Source: Streptomyces sp. SID13031
GTDB taxonomy: Bacteria; Actinomycetota; Actinomycetes; Propionibacteriales; Kribbellaceae
Reading direction: 5' to 3'
DNA length: 64,000 nt
Assembly: GCF_010548305.1 (NCBI RefSeq)
Contig: NZ_JAAGLV010000007.1
Location: forward strand, 298,779 to 362,778
Positions 45,856 through 54,562 of this stretch are shown one piece after another. Position 1 is the stretch's first letter; every line of letters begins with the position of its first letter. The notes beneath the pieces are model-generated. The model saw nothing but the letters and a program-made list of their open reading frames with translations, was not told the DNA's origin and did no database searches. The translations under genes were made by a program, and so were the position numbers.

Positions 45856-47316
45856 GTGTCCCTTACTCCCGACCGCTCAGCCTCTGCCGGATCGTTGTCC
45901 GCCGTACAGCGGCAAGGTGTCCAGTCACTGCTGCAGATCGCTCCGGTGGTCGACGAGCTCGGTTCCCGGTTCGCCGCCGCCGGCCATGAGATCGCCCTGG
46001 TCGGCGGTCCTGTCCGGGACATTCTGCTCGGCCGGGGGAGCAAGGATCTCGATTTCGCCAGCTCGGCCCGGCCGGATGCGGTGGAACGGCTGCTGGCCGG
46101 CTGGGCGGACCACGTCTGGGACATCGGCAAGGCGTTCGGCACCATCGGTTGTCGGAAGGGTGACTGGATTCTCGAGATCACCACGTACAGGTCGGAGTCC
46201 TACGATCCCACCTCGCGCAAGCCGGAGGTCGCCTACGGCGACAACCTGCAGGGCGACCTGGCCCGGCGCGACTTCGCGATGAACGCGATGGCGGTGCTGC
46301 TCCCGTCGCACGAGTTCGTCGACCCGTACGGCGGGATCGAGGACGTCGCCAACAAGGTGATCCGGACGCCGGGCTCGCCCGAGGACTCGTTCTCCGACGA
46401 CCCGCTGCGGATGATGCGCGCGGCCCGGTTCGCCGCCCAGCTCGGCTTCACGCCGGACCCGGGCGTGGTGGCCGCGATGACCGCGATGGCCGAGCGGATC
46501 ACGATCGTGTCGGCCGAGCGGGTGCGCGACGAGCTGATCAAGCTGGTCTGTGCGCCGTACCCGCGGATCGGTCTCGACCTGCTCGTCTCGACCGGGCTGG
46601 CCGACCACGTACTGCCCGAACTGCCCGCGCTGCGGCTGGAGCTGGACGAGCACCACCGGCACAAGGACGTCTACGAGCACTCGCTGATCGTGCTCGAGCA
46701 GGCGATCGACCTGGAATCGCGGATCGGCGCCGAGGAGCCCGACTTCGTGCTCCGGTTCGCCGCGCTGATCCACGACATCGGCAAGCCGAAGACCCGTCGC
46801 TTCGAGGGTGCGGGCAAGGTGACGTTCCACCACCACGACGTGGTCGGCGCCAAGCTGGCGAAGAAGCGGATGAAGGCGCTGCGGTTCAGCAACGAGCAGA
46901 TCGACCAGGTCGGCAAGCTGGTCGAGCTGCACCTGCGCTTCCACGGCTACGGCACCGGCGAGTGGACCGACTCCGCCGTCCGCCGGTACGTCCGCGACGC
47001 CGGCGACCTGCTCAGCCGCCTGCACGTCCTGACCCGCGCCGACTGCACCACCCGCAACCGGCGCAAGGCCGAGGCGCTCCGGTCGGCGTACGACGACCTG
47101 GAGAAGCGGATCGAACAGCTCCAGGAACAAGAAGAACTCGACTCCCTGCGCCCCGATCTCGACGGCAACCAGATCATGGAACTCCTTGCCATCGGCCCCG
47201 GCCGCGACGTCGGCGAGGCCTACAAGTTCCTGATGGAGCTACGGATGGACGAAGGCCCGCTGGGCGAGGACGCCGCCAAGGAGAAACTCCTGGCCTGGTG
47301 GAGCTCCCGCCCCTGA
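45856..47316 (+). CDS. pcnA: CCA tRNA nucleotidyltransferase
   Basis: 486 aa from GTG 45856. Class II nucleotidyltransferase head: GHEIALVGGPVRDILLGRGSKDLDFASSARPD with the metal-binding DLD, then DLARRDFAMNAMAV and DDPLRMMRAARFAAQLGF. An HD domain follows (DVYEHSLIVLEQAIDL, ALIHDIGKPKTRRF). It adds CCA to tRNA 3' ends; the tRNA-Ile here lacks encoded CCA and needs it. It is divergent from DUF6049, as in Rv3907c-Rv3909. Confidence 0.95.
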   Translation: MSLTPDRSASAGSLSAVQRQGVQSLLQIAPVVDELGSRFAAAGHEIALVGGPVRDILLGRGSKDLDFASSARPDAVERLLAGWADHVWDIGKAFGTIGCRKGDWILEITTYRSESYDPTSRKPEVAYGDNLQGDLARRDFAMNAMAVLLPSHEFVDPYGGIEDVANKVIRTPGSPEDSFSDDPLRMMRAARFAAQLGFTPDPGVVAAMTAMAERITIVSAERVRDELIKLVCAPYPRIGLDLLVSTGLADHVLPELPALRLELDEHHRHKDVYEHSLIVLEQAIDLESRIGAEEPDFVLRFAALIHDIGKPKTRRFEGAGKVTFHHHDVVGAKLAKKRMKALRFSNEQIDQVGKLVELHLRFHGYGTGEWTDSAVRRYVRDAGDLLSRLHVLTRADCTTRNRRKAEALRSAYDDLEKRIEQLQEQEELDSLRPDLDGNQIMELLAIGPGRDVGEAYKFLMELRMDEGPLGEDAAKEKLLAWWSSRP

Positions 47317-47329
47317 GGCTTCTGCACGG

Positions 47330-48142
47330 CTAGATCGCCTGGTCGGGGACTGCCTCGTAGGCGCGGCGGAGCAGCTCGGCCGAGCGCGGGTCGGGCCGGT
47401 ACCGCGTGGTGCCGCTCGAGTTGGTGATGGAGGCGACCGGGAGAGCGGGGTCGATCGAGTTGGTGAGGTACGCCGCGTCGTAGCCGGCGATCGCCGTCAG
47501 CGGTATGTCGACTGTTTCACGTGCAACGGTGAGCGCGTCGAGTCCCGCCTGGAGGGTGAGCATGGTGATACCGGGCAGCGCCGCGGCGGCCGGCCAGACG
47601 ATCCGGTCCTGGGTGGCGAAGCAGATGTTCCAGATGGACGCCTCGGAGACGTGGCCGGCGCGGTCGTGGAAGAGCGCGTCGTCGTAACCGGCCAGGCGGG
47701 CGCGGCGGATCTCGTGGGTGAGCGAGAAGGTGCCGGTGTGTTTGAGATGTGGTGCGGCGCGCTCGTGCTCGACCGCGAGGAGGCGTGGTGGCTGGGCCGT
47801 GGGCTCGATCGGGTCGGTCACGGTGATCAGTAGGTCGGGCTCGACCGGAGTGCCGTCGATGAGCGCCCGGTCCCGGCTGAAAGCGGTGACGCGGATCGAC
47901 ACGTCACCCGACGCGGACCGGGCGAGCGCAGTACGGAGGTAGGTCAGGATGCGGTCGGCGGCGACGCCGTGGCCGAAGAGTTCGCGGGAGCTGCGGTCGA
48001 GGCGTTCCAGGTGCAGCTCGAGGCCGCGGACCCGGCAGCCCCGGACCTGCATCGAGGTGAAGTGTCCGTAACTGGTGACCCCCAGCAACGCAGGGTCATC
48101 GAGATCGAGAAGTGCGTCGTTCAGCTGTACGAGATGGGTCAC
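47330..48142 (-). CDS. Class IV PLP aminotransferase (4-amino-4-deoxychorismate lyase-like)
   Basis: 270 aa from GTG 48142 (VTHLVQLNDALLD); a start at 48172 is possible. Fold type IV signs: RVRGLELHLERLDRSSRELFG, LKHTGTFSLTHEIRRARLAGYDDALFHDRAGHVSEASIWNICF (the E-x-S-x-x-N motif), PGITMLTL. The usual PLP-lysine position appears as LKHTG. Candidates are PabC or a branched-chain/D-amino acid transaminase. A parS-like palindrome lies inside. It converges on pcnA with 13 bp between stops. Confidence 0.8.
   Translation of the reverse strand: MTHLVQLNDALLDLDDPALLGVTSYGHFTSMQVRGCRVRGLELHLERLDRSSRELFGHGVAADRILTYLRTALARSASGDVSIRVTAFSRDRALIDGTPVEPDLLITVTDPIEPTAQPPRLLAVEHERAAPHLKHTGTFSLTHEIRRARLAGYDDALFHDRAGHVSEASIWNICFATQDRIVWPAAAALPGITMLTLQAGLDALTVARETVDIPLTAIAGYDAAYLTNSIDPALPVASITNSSGTTRYRPDPRSAELLRRAYEAVPDQAI
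47513..47528. promoter_or_regulatory. parS: parS-like site 7 (inside class IV aminotransferase gene)
   Basis: TGTTTCACGTGCAACG matches the parS consensus at 14 of 16 positions, keeping the central TTTCACGTG. It encodes VARET within the gene. It is about 32 kb from oriC. Confidence 0.7.
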
Positions 48143-48195
48143 TGCCCAAGTCTGCCGGAACCAGTCCACCACCCCACCTGGTCTAGTCTCACGCC

Positions 48196-48828
48196 GTGGA
48201 CCTCTTGAGCATCATCGGGTGGGGCGGATCGGCGCTGGTCGTCGTCTCGCTACTGCAGACCCGGATCCTGCGACTGCGCCTGCTGAACCTGGTCGGCTGC
48301 GTGGTTCTGGTCGGTTTCAACCTCGCCATCCCGGTCTGGCCGATGGTCGGGATGAACGCCGTCCTCGCCGTGATCAACGTCGTACACCTCTGGCGCCTGC
48401 TCCGGCACCGCCACGACGACGGCGAGTACGCCGTCCTCGAGGTGAACAGCACCGACGCTTACCTGGGGCACGTGCTGTCCGCGCACCAGAGCGACATCGC
48501 CAAGTTCAACCCCGCCTTCACCTCGGCAGCCGGCACTTCGGCGACCAGCCCGTACGCCTTCTTGGTCCAGCGCGGCGAACGCACCGTCGGCGTCGTCCTG
48601 GCCCATGATGCCGGCTCAGGCCGGGCCCAGATCGACCTCGACTACGTCCTGCCGAAGTACCGCGACTTCACCCCCGGCGAGTTCGTCTACCGCCGCAGCG
48701 ACGTCTTCACCGACCACGGCTTCCACCAGGTCCTCGCCCCACCACGCATGAAAGCCACCGACGGCTACCTCAAGAACCTCGGCTTCCACCAAGACGGCGA
48801 CAACCTCGTCCTGGATCTCCCGGAGTGA
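48196..48828 (+). CDS. Membrane protein with YgjV-like N-terminus and acyltransferase-like C-terminus
   Basis: 210 aa from GTG 48196. Three short helices (LLSIIGWGGSALVVVSLLQ, LNLVGCVVLVGFNLAI, PMVGMNAVLAVINVVHLW) form a YgjV-like unit. The last 125 residues (DIAKFNPAF, YAFLVQRGERTVGVVLAHDA, QIDLDYVLPKYRDFTPGEFVYRR, GYLKNLGFHQ) read like a degenerate GNAT fold. The combination suggests a membrane-tethered acyltransferase-like protein. It diverges from the aminotransferase gene with about 50 bp between. Confidence 0.7.
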   Translation: MDLLSIIGWGGSALVVVSLLQTRILRLRLLNLVGCVVLVGFNLAIPVWPMVGMNAVLAVINVVHLWRLLRHRHDDGEYAVLEVNSTDAYLGHVLSAHQSDIAKFNPAFTSAAGTSATSPYAFLVQRGERTVGVVLAHDAGSGRAQIDLDYVLPKYRDFTPGEFVYRRSDVFTDHGFHQVLAPPRMKATDGYLKNLGFHQDGDNLVLDLPE

Positions 48829-48839
48829 TCTGCAGGTTG

Positions 48840-48874
48840 TAGAAGTATATTTATTATAAGTATAGTTCTATAAC
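48840..48874 (+). promoter_or_regulatory. AT-rich leader/promoter of the ATPase gene
   Basis: Bases 48841-48874 contain only 6 G/C of 34 in a chromosome of about 70% GC. AAGTATA occurs twice, 15 bp apart, and TATAGTTCTATA is a 5-2-5 inverted repeat just before the ATG. TATAGT ends 8 nt before the start codon and no ribosome-binding site is present, suggesting a leaderless transcript with overlapping promoter and operator. Confidence 0.6.
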
Positions 48875-50308
48875 ATGAGGAAGCCTGACCGAATCTTCGC
48901 TCGCGACCAGGAGTGGGCCTATCTGACGAGGTTCGCCGCAGCGTCGGCAGACCGTCCTCAGGTGGGCGTCGTCAGCGGGAGGCGCCGGCAGGGCAAAACC
49001 TATCTGGTGGAAGGCCTCGCCGAGCAGACCGGCGGCCTGTACTTCGGCGCCACGCAGGCGACCGAGACGGAGTCGCTCGCGCTGTTCGCCGTGGCGATCG
49101 GTGCCCATCTCGACTCACCGTCGCCGCCTCGCTTCGACAGCTGGGACGACGCCGTCCGGTTCCTCTTCTCGATCGATGCGGCCGGCCCGTTCGTGATCGA
49201 CGAGTTCCCCTATCTGAGTCAGGTATCGCCGGCCCTCCCGTCGATCCTGCAGCGGGAGATCGATCAAGCGGCGTCTGCCGGCCGACGTACCAAAGTGCTG
49301 TTGTGCGGTTCCGCGATGTCGGTGATGGGTGGCCTGCTGGGCGGAACGGCTCCGCTGCGCGGCCGGGCGACGCTCGAACTGGTCGTCCGGCCCTTCGACT
49401 ACCTCTTGGCGGCCGAGTACTGGGGTGTCGGCGATCCTCGGCTGGCTGCCCTCCTGCATTCCGTGGTCGGCGGCACCCCGGCGTACCGGCGGTTCGTCAA
49501 CGATGACGGACCGGAGTCGCTCGATGACTTCGACGACTGGGTACTGCGTACTGCCCTGAGCCCGGCAAGTCCGCTGTTTCGTGAGGCCAGGTATCTGCTC
49601 GAGGAAGAGATGGAGGTCCGTGACAGCGCGCTTTACCACTCGGTGCTCGCCGCGGTTGCCTCTGGCAACAGGACGAGAGGCGGTATCGCCAACTACGTCG
49701 GGCGCAAGGCGACCGACATCGGACACCACCTGAACGTTCTCGAAGACAGCGGGCTGCTGCGTCGCCGACCGGACGTCTTCAGACCGGGCCGATCCGGTTA
49801 CGAGGTCGCCGAGCCCCTGATCGTCTTCTACCAAGTGGTGATGCGACCACAGTGGGGGCTGCTCGAGAGTGGTCGCGCCGCGAACGTGTGGGAGGCGGCC
49901 CGGCCGCGCTTCTCGTCGCTAGTCGTCGGACCGCACTTCGAGCAACTCTGCCGCGAGTACGCGATGTCCGCGCCGGTTGAGCGGTTCGGCGAGTTGCCGG
50001 GCGAGATCGGTGCGGGCGTCGTACCGGATCGGACCAACCGGAGCCAGATCGAGGTGGACGTCGTCGTCCTCGCTCCCGCGGTCTCCGGCCAACGGCGCAA
50101 AGTTCTGTCGCTGGGCGAGGCCAAGTGGGGCGAGGTGATGGGCCGACGCCACCTGAGCCGCCTTGAGCGAGCGCGGCAATTGTTGTCCAGCGACTACGAC
50201 ACCTCGGGAACGATCCTCGCCTGCTACAGCGGCGCCGGCTTCGAGCCTGGCCTCGACCCCAGCGTGCTGACGGTGGGCCTCGATGACCTGTACCGGCGTC
50301 CCGACTAG
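48875..50308 (+). CDS. AAA-family ATPase with DUF234 nuclease-like C-terminus
   Basis: 477 aa. Walker A is SGRRRQGKTYL, Walker B FVIDEFPYL, with CGSAMSVM sensor. A winged-helix segment follows (RGGIANYVGRKATDIGHHLNVLEDSGLLRR), then the DUF234 part with EVDVVVLAP and SLGEAKWGEV, an E-x-D...E-x-K pattern of PD-(D/E)xK nucleases. These archaeal-type ATPases are scattered by gene transfer and may be addiction or defence elements; function unproven. The gene overlaps the convergent GNAT by 4 bp and has an atypical AT-rich leader, consistent with transfer. Confidence 0.87.
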   Translation: MRKPDRIFARDQEWAYLTRFAAASADRPQVGVVSGRRRQGKTYLVEGLAEQTGGLYFGATQATETESLALFAVAIGAHLDSPSPPRFDSWDDAVRFLFSIDAAGPFVIDEFPYLSQVSPALPSILQREIDQAASAGRRTKVLLCGSAMSVMGGLLGGTAPLRGRATLELVVRPFDYLLAAEYWGVGDPRLAALLHSVVGGTPAYRRFVNDDGPESLDDFDDWVLRTALSPASPLFREARYLLEEEMEVRDSALYHSVLAAVASGNRTRGGIANYVGRKATDIGHHLNVLEDSGLLRRRPDVFRPGRSGYEVAEPLIVFYQVVMRPQWGLLESGRAANVWEAARPRFSSLVVGPHFEQLCREYAMSAPVERFGELPGEIGAGVVPDRTNRSQIEVDVVVLAPAVSGQRRKVLSLGEAKWGEVMGRRHLSRLERARQLLSSDYDTSGTILACYSGAGFEPGLDPSVLTVGLDDLYRRPD

Positions 50309-50766
50309 TCGAGTTGTTTGGTGAAGCAAAGGGAGGCCGGCTCGTTTTCGAAGGGTGGGTACTTCGGGGTGGGCTGGTAGCCGTGGTGGGTGTAGAGGGC
50401 GATGGCCTCGTGTTGCTGGGTGCCGGTTTCCAGGCGGAGTGTGGTGATGGCCTGGGAGCGGGCGTGGGACTCGACCTCGGCCAGGAGCAGGCGGGAGAGG
50501 CCCCAGCCGCGGGAGGACGGCTCGACGTACATGCGTTTGATCTCGCCGAGGCCGGTGCCGAGGTTGATCGGCTGGAGGCCGACGCAGCCGACCGGGGTGC
50601 CGTCGAGGGTGAGCAGGATGAACTCGATGTCGGGGTGCAGGGCGACCAGCGGTTGGTCCTCGCCGTAGATGGCGGCCAGCTCCGCCTGCTGGGCGGTCGC
50701 CAGGGCGACGATCGCCGGGTCAGTGCGGTCTGCGTGGCGTAGGGATACGCCCTCCATCAGCTCCAT
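50305..50766 (-). CDS. GNAT family N-acetyltransferase
   Basis: 153 aa. SLRHADRTDPAIVALATAQQAELAAIYG, IEFILLTLDGTPVGCVGLQPI, GEIKRMYVEPSSRGWGLSRLLLAEVESHARSQ (acetyl-CoA loop) and TLRLETGTQQHEAIALYTHHGYQP make this a standard GNAT. The substrate is unknown. It is divergent from phoD with 142 bp between, and convergent with the ATPase gene. Confidence 0.9.
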   Translation of the reverse strand: MELMEGVSLRHADRTDPAIVALATAQQAELAAIYGEDQPLVALHPDIEFILLTLDGTPVGCVGLQPINLGTGLGEIKRMYVEPSSRGWGLSRLLLAEVESHARSQAITTLRLETGTQQHEAIALYTHHGYQPTPKYPPFENEPASLCFTKQLD

Positions 50767-50809
50767 GAGCGGACGGTAGCAATCGGGCGTGACGCGGCTG
50801 TTTCGCTTT

Positions 50810-50838
50810 CCTCACTGGGGGTTGGAAGGCCAGTGAGG
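50810..50838. promoter_or_regulatory. Inverted repeat in the GNAT-phoD divergent region
   Basis: CCTCACTGG and CCAGTGAGG form perfect 9-bp arms with an 11-nt spacer, placed between two divergent starts. It may be an operator. No clear PHO box was seen before phoD. Confidence 0.5.
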
Positions 50839-50908
50839 TCGACAGGGTGTCACCGATCGGTCGCGCTGAGGTCTTCCCAGATTCATCATTACCTTTCAGT
50901 ATTTCTGC

Positions 50909-52477
50909 ATGGCTGACCTCACTCGCAGGACCGTCCTCGGCGCTCTAGGCGTCGCCGGTGTCACCGCAGCAACGACGGCGACCGCCTGGAGCGCCGGTAC
51001 GCCGATGCTCCGCACCGCCGCCGATGCCTCGCCGACGCTGGTCCGTGGCGCCACCTTCCCGGAAGGGATCATGGCCGGCGTCCCGCGCACCGACGGCGCG
51101 ACGCTGTGGACAAGAGTCCCGCGCGGCCTCTTCGATGGCGACGCCGAGCTCGCCGTCGTGGTGTCGAAGCATCGCGACCTGAGCCAGCCGGAGATCGTCG
51201 AGACGGTGATCGCGGAGAAGCAGTGGGACGGCTGCGTGCACTTCCAGGCGACCGGGCTCGCCGCCGGAGCGGAGTACTTCTACCAGTTCCGCGGCAAGGA
51301 CACCGTGAGCCCGGTCGGCCGCTTCCAGACGCTGCGCCCGGCCGACTCGAACCAGCCGGTCCGGATCGGCTTCTTCACCTGCCAGGGCTTCACCGAGGGG
51401 TACTACGCCACGCATCGTCACCTGGCCGCCGAGGACCTCGACCTCGTCGTCTGCCTCGGCGACTACGTGTACGAGGCCACCGTGCCCGGCGTCCGCGGGA
51501 TCGATCTCAACCTCTATCCACAGATCCTGCCGAGCATGCGAGCGAAGTACACGCTCTATCGCAGTGACCCGGACCTCAGAGCGATGCACGCGCAGCACGC
51601 GTTCCTGCCGTTGTGGGACGACCACGAGTTCCGCAACAACTACAGCTTGGACAACTGGACGCTGCCGGAACTGTTCTTCCAGGCGAAGAAGAGCGCGGCC
51701 TGGCACGCTTGGTTCGAGCGGATGCCGGTGCCGCGGTACGCCGATGACATGACGCGCACCTACCGATCGCTCAAGCTCGGCCGGACGGTCGAGTTGTTCG
51801 CCATCGACAACCGTCAGTACAAGGACGACCAGCCGTGTGACGACGGCGGCTCGATCGTCTGCGCGGCGGCGGACGCGCCCGGTCGCAGCATGCTCGGCCC
51901 GGCGCAGAAGGCCTGGCTGGCGGACGGTCTGCGCACCTCGGGGGCGCGCTGGAAGGTGCTCGCCAACCCGAACATGATGATGGGCATGGTCACCGGCGCG
52001 GCCGGCGAACGCGCCTTCATGGACACCTGGGACGGGTACGGCGCCGAGCGCACCGAGTTGCTGTCGCTCGCGGCCGAGCGGGTGTCCGACCTGGTCGTGG
52101 TGACCGGCGACGACCACGACACGTTCTCCGGCGAGTTGTGGGACACGGGCTTCGCGCCGGGCTCACCAGGCGCGGGCAACCCCGGTGGTACCCGGCGGGC
52201 CGGTGTCGAGTTCGTCGTACCGTCCGTGTCGTCCACCAACACCGGGGACACGAAGGGCGTGGCCGGCGCGAAGGCGGAGGAGCAGAAGCGGTTGCAGTAC
52301 AACCCGCATCTCAAGCAGATCGACATGCGCCAGCACGGGTACGGCGTACTCGAGGTGACCCAGGACGACGCCAAGCTCGCCTACCGCGCGGTGGACAAAC
52401 TGCACGCCAACGCAGGAGTCAGCACCAGCTACCAGGTCCGTACTACGCGCGGCAGCTCCACAGTCGAGGTGATCTGA
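50909..52477 (+). CDS. phoD: Alkaline phosphatase D family protein (Tat-exported)
   Basis: 522 aa. The N-terminus MADLTRRTVLGALGVAGV is a Tat signal with the twin arginine. An N-terminal Fn3-like PhoD_N domain precedes the metallophosphatase: FFTCQGF, CLGDYVYE, PLWDDHEFRNNY, AIDNRQYK, VVTGDDHDTFSGEL. Family members hydrolyse phosphomono- and diesters at the cell surface using Fe and Ca. TEGYYATHR fits the actinobacterial branch. No ribosome-binding site is visible before the ATG. Confidence 0.92.
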   Translation: MADLTRRTVLGALGVAGVTAATTATAWSAGTPMLRTAADASPTLVRGATFPEGIMAGVPRTDGATLWTRVPRGLFDGDAELAVVVSKHRDLSQPEIVETVIAEKQWDGCVHFQATGLAAGAEYFYQFRGKDTVSPVGRFQTLRPADSNQPVRIGFFTCQGFTEGYYATHRHLAAEDLDLVVCLGDYVYEATVPGVRGIDLNLYPQILPSMRAKYTLYRSDPDLRAMHAQHAFLPLWDDHEFRNNYSLDNWTLPELFFQAKKSAAWHAWFERMPVPRYADDMTRTYRSLKLGRTVELFAIDNRQYKDDQPCDDGGSIVCAAADAPGRSMLGPAQKAWLADGLRTSGARWKVLANPNMMMGMVTGAAGERAFMDTWDGYGAERTELLSLAAERVSDLVVVTGDDHDTFSGELWDTGFAPGSPGAGNPGGTRRAGVEFVVPSVSSTNTGDTKGVAGAKAEEQKRLQYNPHLKQIDMRQHGYGVLEVTQDDAKLAYRAVDKLHANAGVSTSYQVRTTRGSSTVEVI

Positions 52478-52505
52478 CCGACTGTAGAGCTGCCGCAGTT
52501 CACAA

Positions 52506-54440
52506 CTAGTTGTAGAGCCTGACGTCCGCCAGCGACCACCAGTGGTCGCTGGCGCCGGTGTTGGCGATCCGTACGAAGCGGGCGCGCGTCTGCTTCACGT
52601 CGACGTTGGTGAGCTGGCCGTTGCTTGTGCCAGTCGCCAGTGGTCGCCAGGTGGTTCCGTCGAAGCTGGTCGACACCTGCCACCCAGCGGCGTAGTCGCC
52701 GATGTTGCCGCCGCTGTCGATGGCGACCCGGCGGAACTGCTTCGCCGTACCGAGATCCACCTGCACGTACTGCCCAGCAGCCTGCGCTGCCTTCGACTGC
52801 CAGACAGTGGAGCCGTCAGCGTCGAACGCCAGCGCAGCGTCAGCAGCCGGTACTGCGCTCGCCGCCGCACCCTGCAGCGATACCGGAGACAGTGATGACT
52901 TCAGCGAGCGCTCCCAGACGAATGTTCCGATAGAGCCGCCCGGCAGCGTGTACTCGAAGGACTGGTCGCCGACCGCCACCGCGAACGTCCGCGGCTCGTC
53001 GTTCTCGTTGTGCACGACCAGCGCCGTCGAGCCGTCCGGGTTGCGGAAGGCCGAGGACATGAGCTGCCCGTTCCACCCGGTCGTCCCGTACGACGTACTG
53101 GCGATCCGTACCGCCCCACTGCGCACGAACTTCGACAGGTGCCCGATCGTGTAGTACTCCGCATCGGTGCTGACGCTGCCGTCCGGCTGCACGGTGACGA
53201 GTCCGGTGCAGGTGGTGCAGCCGCCGTTGTACGGGCCGCCCTTGTCGTCCAGCGCGATGTTCCAGTTGACGACCGACTTGGCCCAGTTGCGGGTAGTACC
53301 GAGCATCAGCGTGCGGGCGTGCCAGGTGAGCGTGCCGCGGAAGATCTGCGGCGGGGTGTCGCTGGCGCCGTGCGAGCCGGAGCACTCGGTGAACCAGATC
53401 CCCTTGTCAGGGAAGGCCTGGTGCAGGCCGGTCTGGTTGCTGGGGTTGCCGGAGTAGCAGTGATACGCCGTACCGGCCAGCCACTTGCCCGCCGGGCTGT
53501 CGAGCAACTGGTACGGGTAGTCGGTCTCCGGGTCCTCACCGGGCGGGGTGCTGTTGACGTCGCCGGGGTGGGTCGTCCAGTTGTGGTCGTAGCCGAGGAT
53601 CTTGGTGCGCGGGCTGACCGCACGCAGCAGCGGGCCGAGCTGCTCGATCACAGCCGCCTCCTGCCGGACGGGCATGTCCGTACCGGGGTAGCCGCTCGGC
53701 TTGCGGTTCTGCGGCTCGTTCTGGATCGAGATGAAGTCCACCGGCACGCCGGCCGCTTCGTACGCCTTCACGAACTTCACCAGGTAGCGCGCGTAGGCGT
53801 TGTAGATCGCGGGGTCGTCCTTGAGCCGGCCACCGACCAGGGAGTCGCCGGTCTTCATCCAGGCGGGCGGGCTCCACGGCGTCGCCATCACCTTGAGGGA
53901 CGGGTTGAGCTGCTTGGCCCGGCGCAGCAGCGGCAGGACCTGCGCCTGGTCGTGCGCGATGCTGAACTGCCGCAGCGCGAAGTCGGTCTGCCCGGCCGGT
54001 ACGTCGTCGTAGGTGTAGTGCTGTGGCGCCGCGGTGAAGTCGGACGAGCCAACCACCTGGCGCAGGAAGCTGACGCCGATGCCCTGGTCGCGGTCGAACA
54101 GCGAGCGCATCGTCTGGTCGCGTACGGCGGGTGTCAGCCGGTAGAGCACGGCGGCCGACGAGTCGGTGATCGAGGCGCCGAAGCCGTCCATGGTCTGGTA
54201 CTTCGTGCCTGGGTCGACCGTGATGGTCGTCTGCGTGCTCTGCCCCTTGCCGAAGGCGACGGGCGGGCGCTCGTGCAGCAACTCGGCCCGGTCGGGCGTG
54301 GTCACCCAGACGCGGGCCTTGGTGGTCGTGTTCTTGGCGGTGTTCTGAGCGGGCAGCTCGACCGCCTGGGCGCCGGCGGACAGCCCGCTGAGCAGTAGGG
54401 CGGATCCGGCCACGACGGCACCGATCACAGGTCTCTTCAT
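52506..54440 (-). CDS. Secreted GH30 glycosidase with C-terminal discoidin domain
   Basis: 644 aa from ATG 54440 with GAGGAGA upstream; the ORF start at 54536 lies in the promoter. A signal peptide (VIGAVVAGSALLLSGLSAGAQA) is followed by the GH30 barrel: MDGFGASITDSSAAVL, VMATPWSPPAWMK, the acid/base in SIQNEPQNR and nucleophile in IWFTECSGSHG. A beta-sandwich side domain and a CBM32-type discoidin domain (QYVQVDLGTAKQFRRVAID to the end) complete it. Likely hydrolyses a beta-glucan or glucosylceramide-like substrate outside the cell. The divergent LacI gene is its probable regulator. Confidence 0.9.
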   Translation of the reverse strand: MKRPVIGAVVAGSALLLSGLSAGAQAVELPAQNTAKNTTTKARVWVTTPDRAELLHERPPVAFGKGQSTQTTITVDPGTKYQTMDGFGASITDSSAAVLYRLTPAVRDQTMRSLFDRDQGIGVSFLRQVVGSSDFTAAPQHYTYDDVPAGQTDFALRQFSIAHDQAQVLPLLRRAKQLNPSLKVMATPWSPPAWMKTGDSLVGGRLKDDPAIYNAYARYLVKFVKAYEAAGVPVDFISIQNEPQNRKPSGYPGTDMPVRQEAAVIEQLGPLLRAVSPRTKILGYDHNWTTHPGDVNSTPPGEDPETDYPYQLLDSPAGKWLAGTAYHCYSGNPSNQTGLHQAFPDKGIWFTECSGSHGASDTPPQIFRGTLTWHARTLMLGTTRNWAKSVVNWNIALDDKGGPYNGGCTTCTGLVTVQPDGSVSTDAEYYTIGHLSKFVRSGAVRIASTSYGTTGWNGQLMSSAFRNPDGSTALVVHNENDEPRTFAVAVGDQSFEYTLPGGSIGTFVWERSLKSSLSPVSLQGAAASAVPAADAALAFDADGSTVWQSKAAQAAGQYVQVDLGTAKQFRRVAIDSGGNIGDYAAGWQVSTSFDGTTWRPLATGTSNGQLTNVDVKQTRARFVRIANTGASDHWWSLADVRLYN

Positions 54441-54508
54441 CGTTCTCCTCAGGTCAACCCCGATGTAACAAATGGAACACACGCGCAACATTCGCCTCTC
54501 AGGAAACG

Positions 54509-54534
54509 GCTGTGCACAGCGGCTGTCAATAGCC
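54509..54534. promoter_or_regulatory. Candidate LacI-type operator between GH30 and lacI-like genes
   Basis: GCTGTGCACAGC (54509-54520) is a perfect 12-bp palindrome, followed directly by GGCTGTCAATAGCC (4-bp arms). It lies in the 122-bp divergent gap. TGTAACAAA also occurs twice (54464 and 54586). Palindromes of this size are typical LacI-family operators. Confidence 0.5.
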
Positions 54535-54562
54535 ACAGACGGGTAGGCGCAGATGCTCTACA

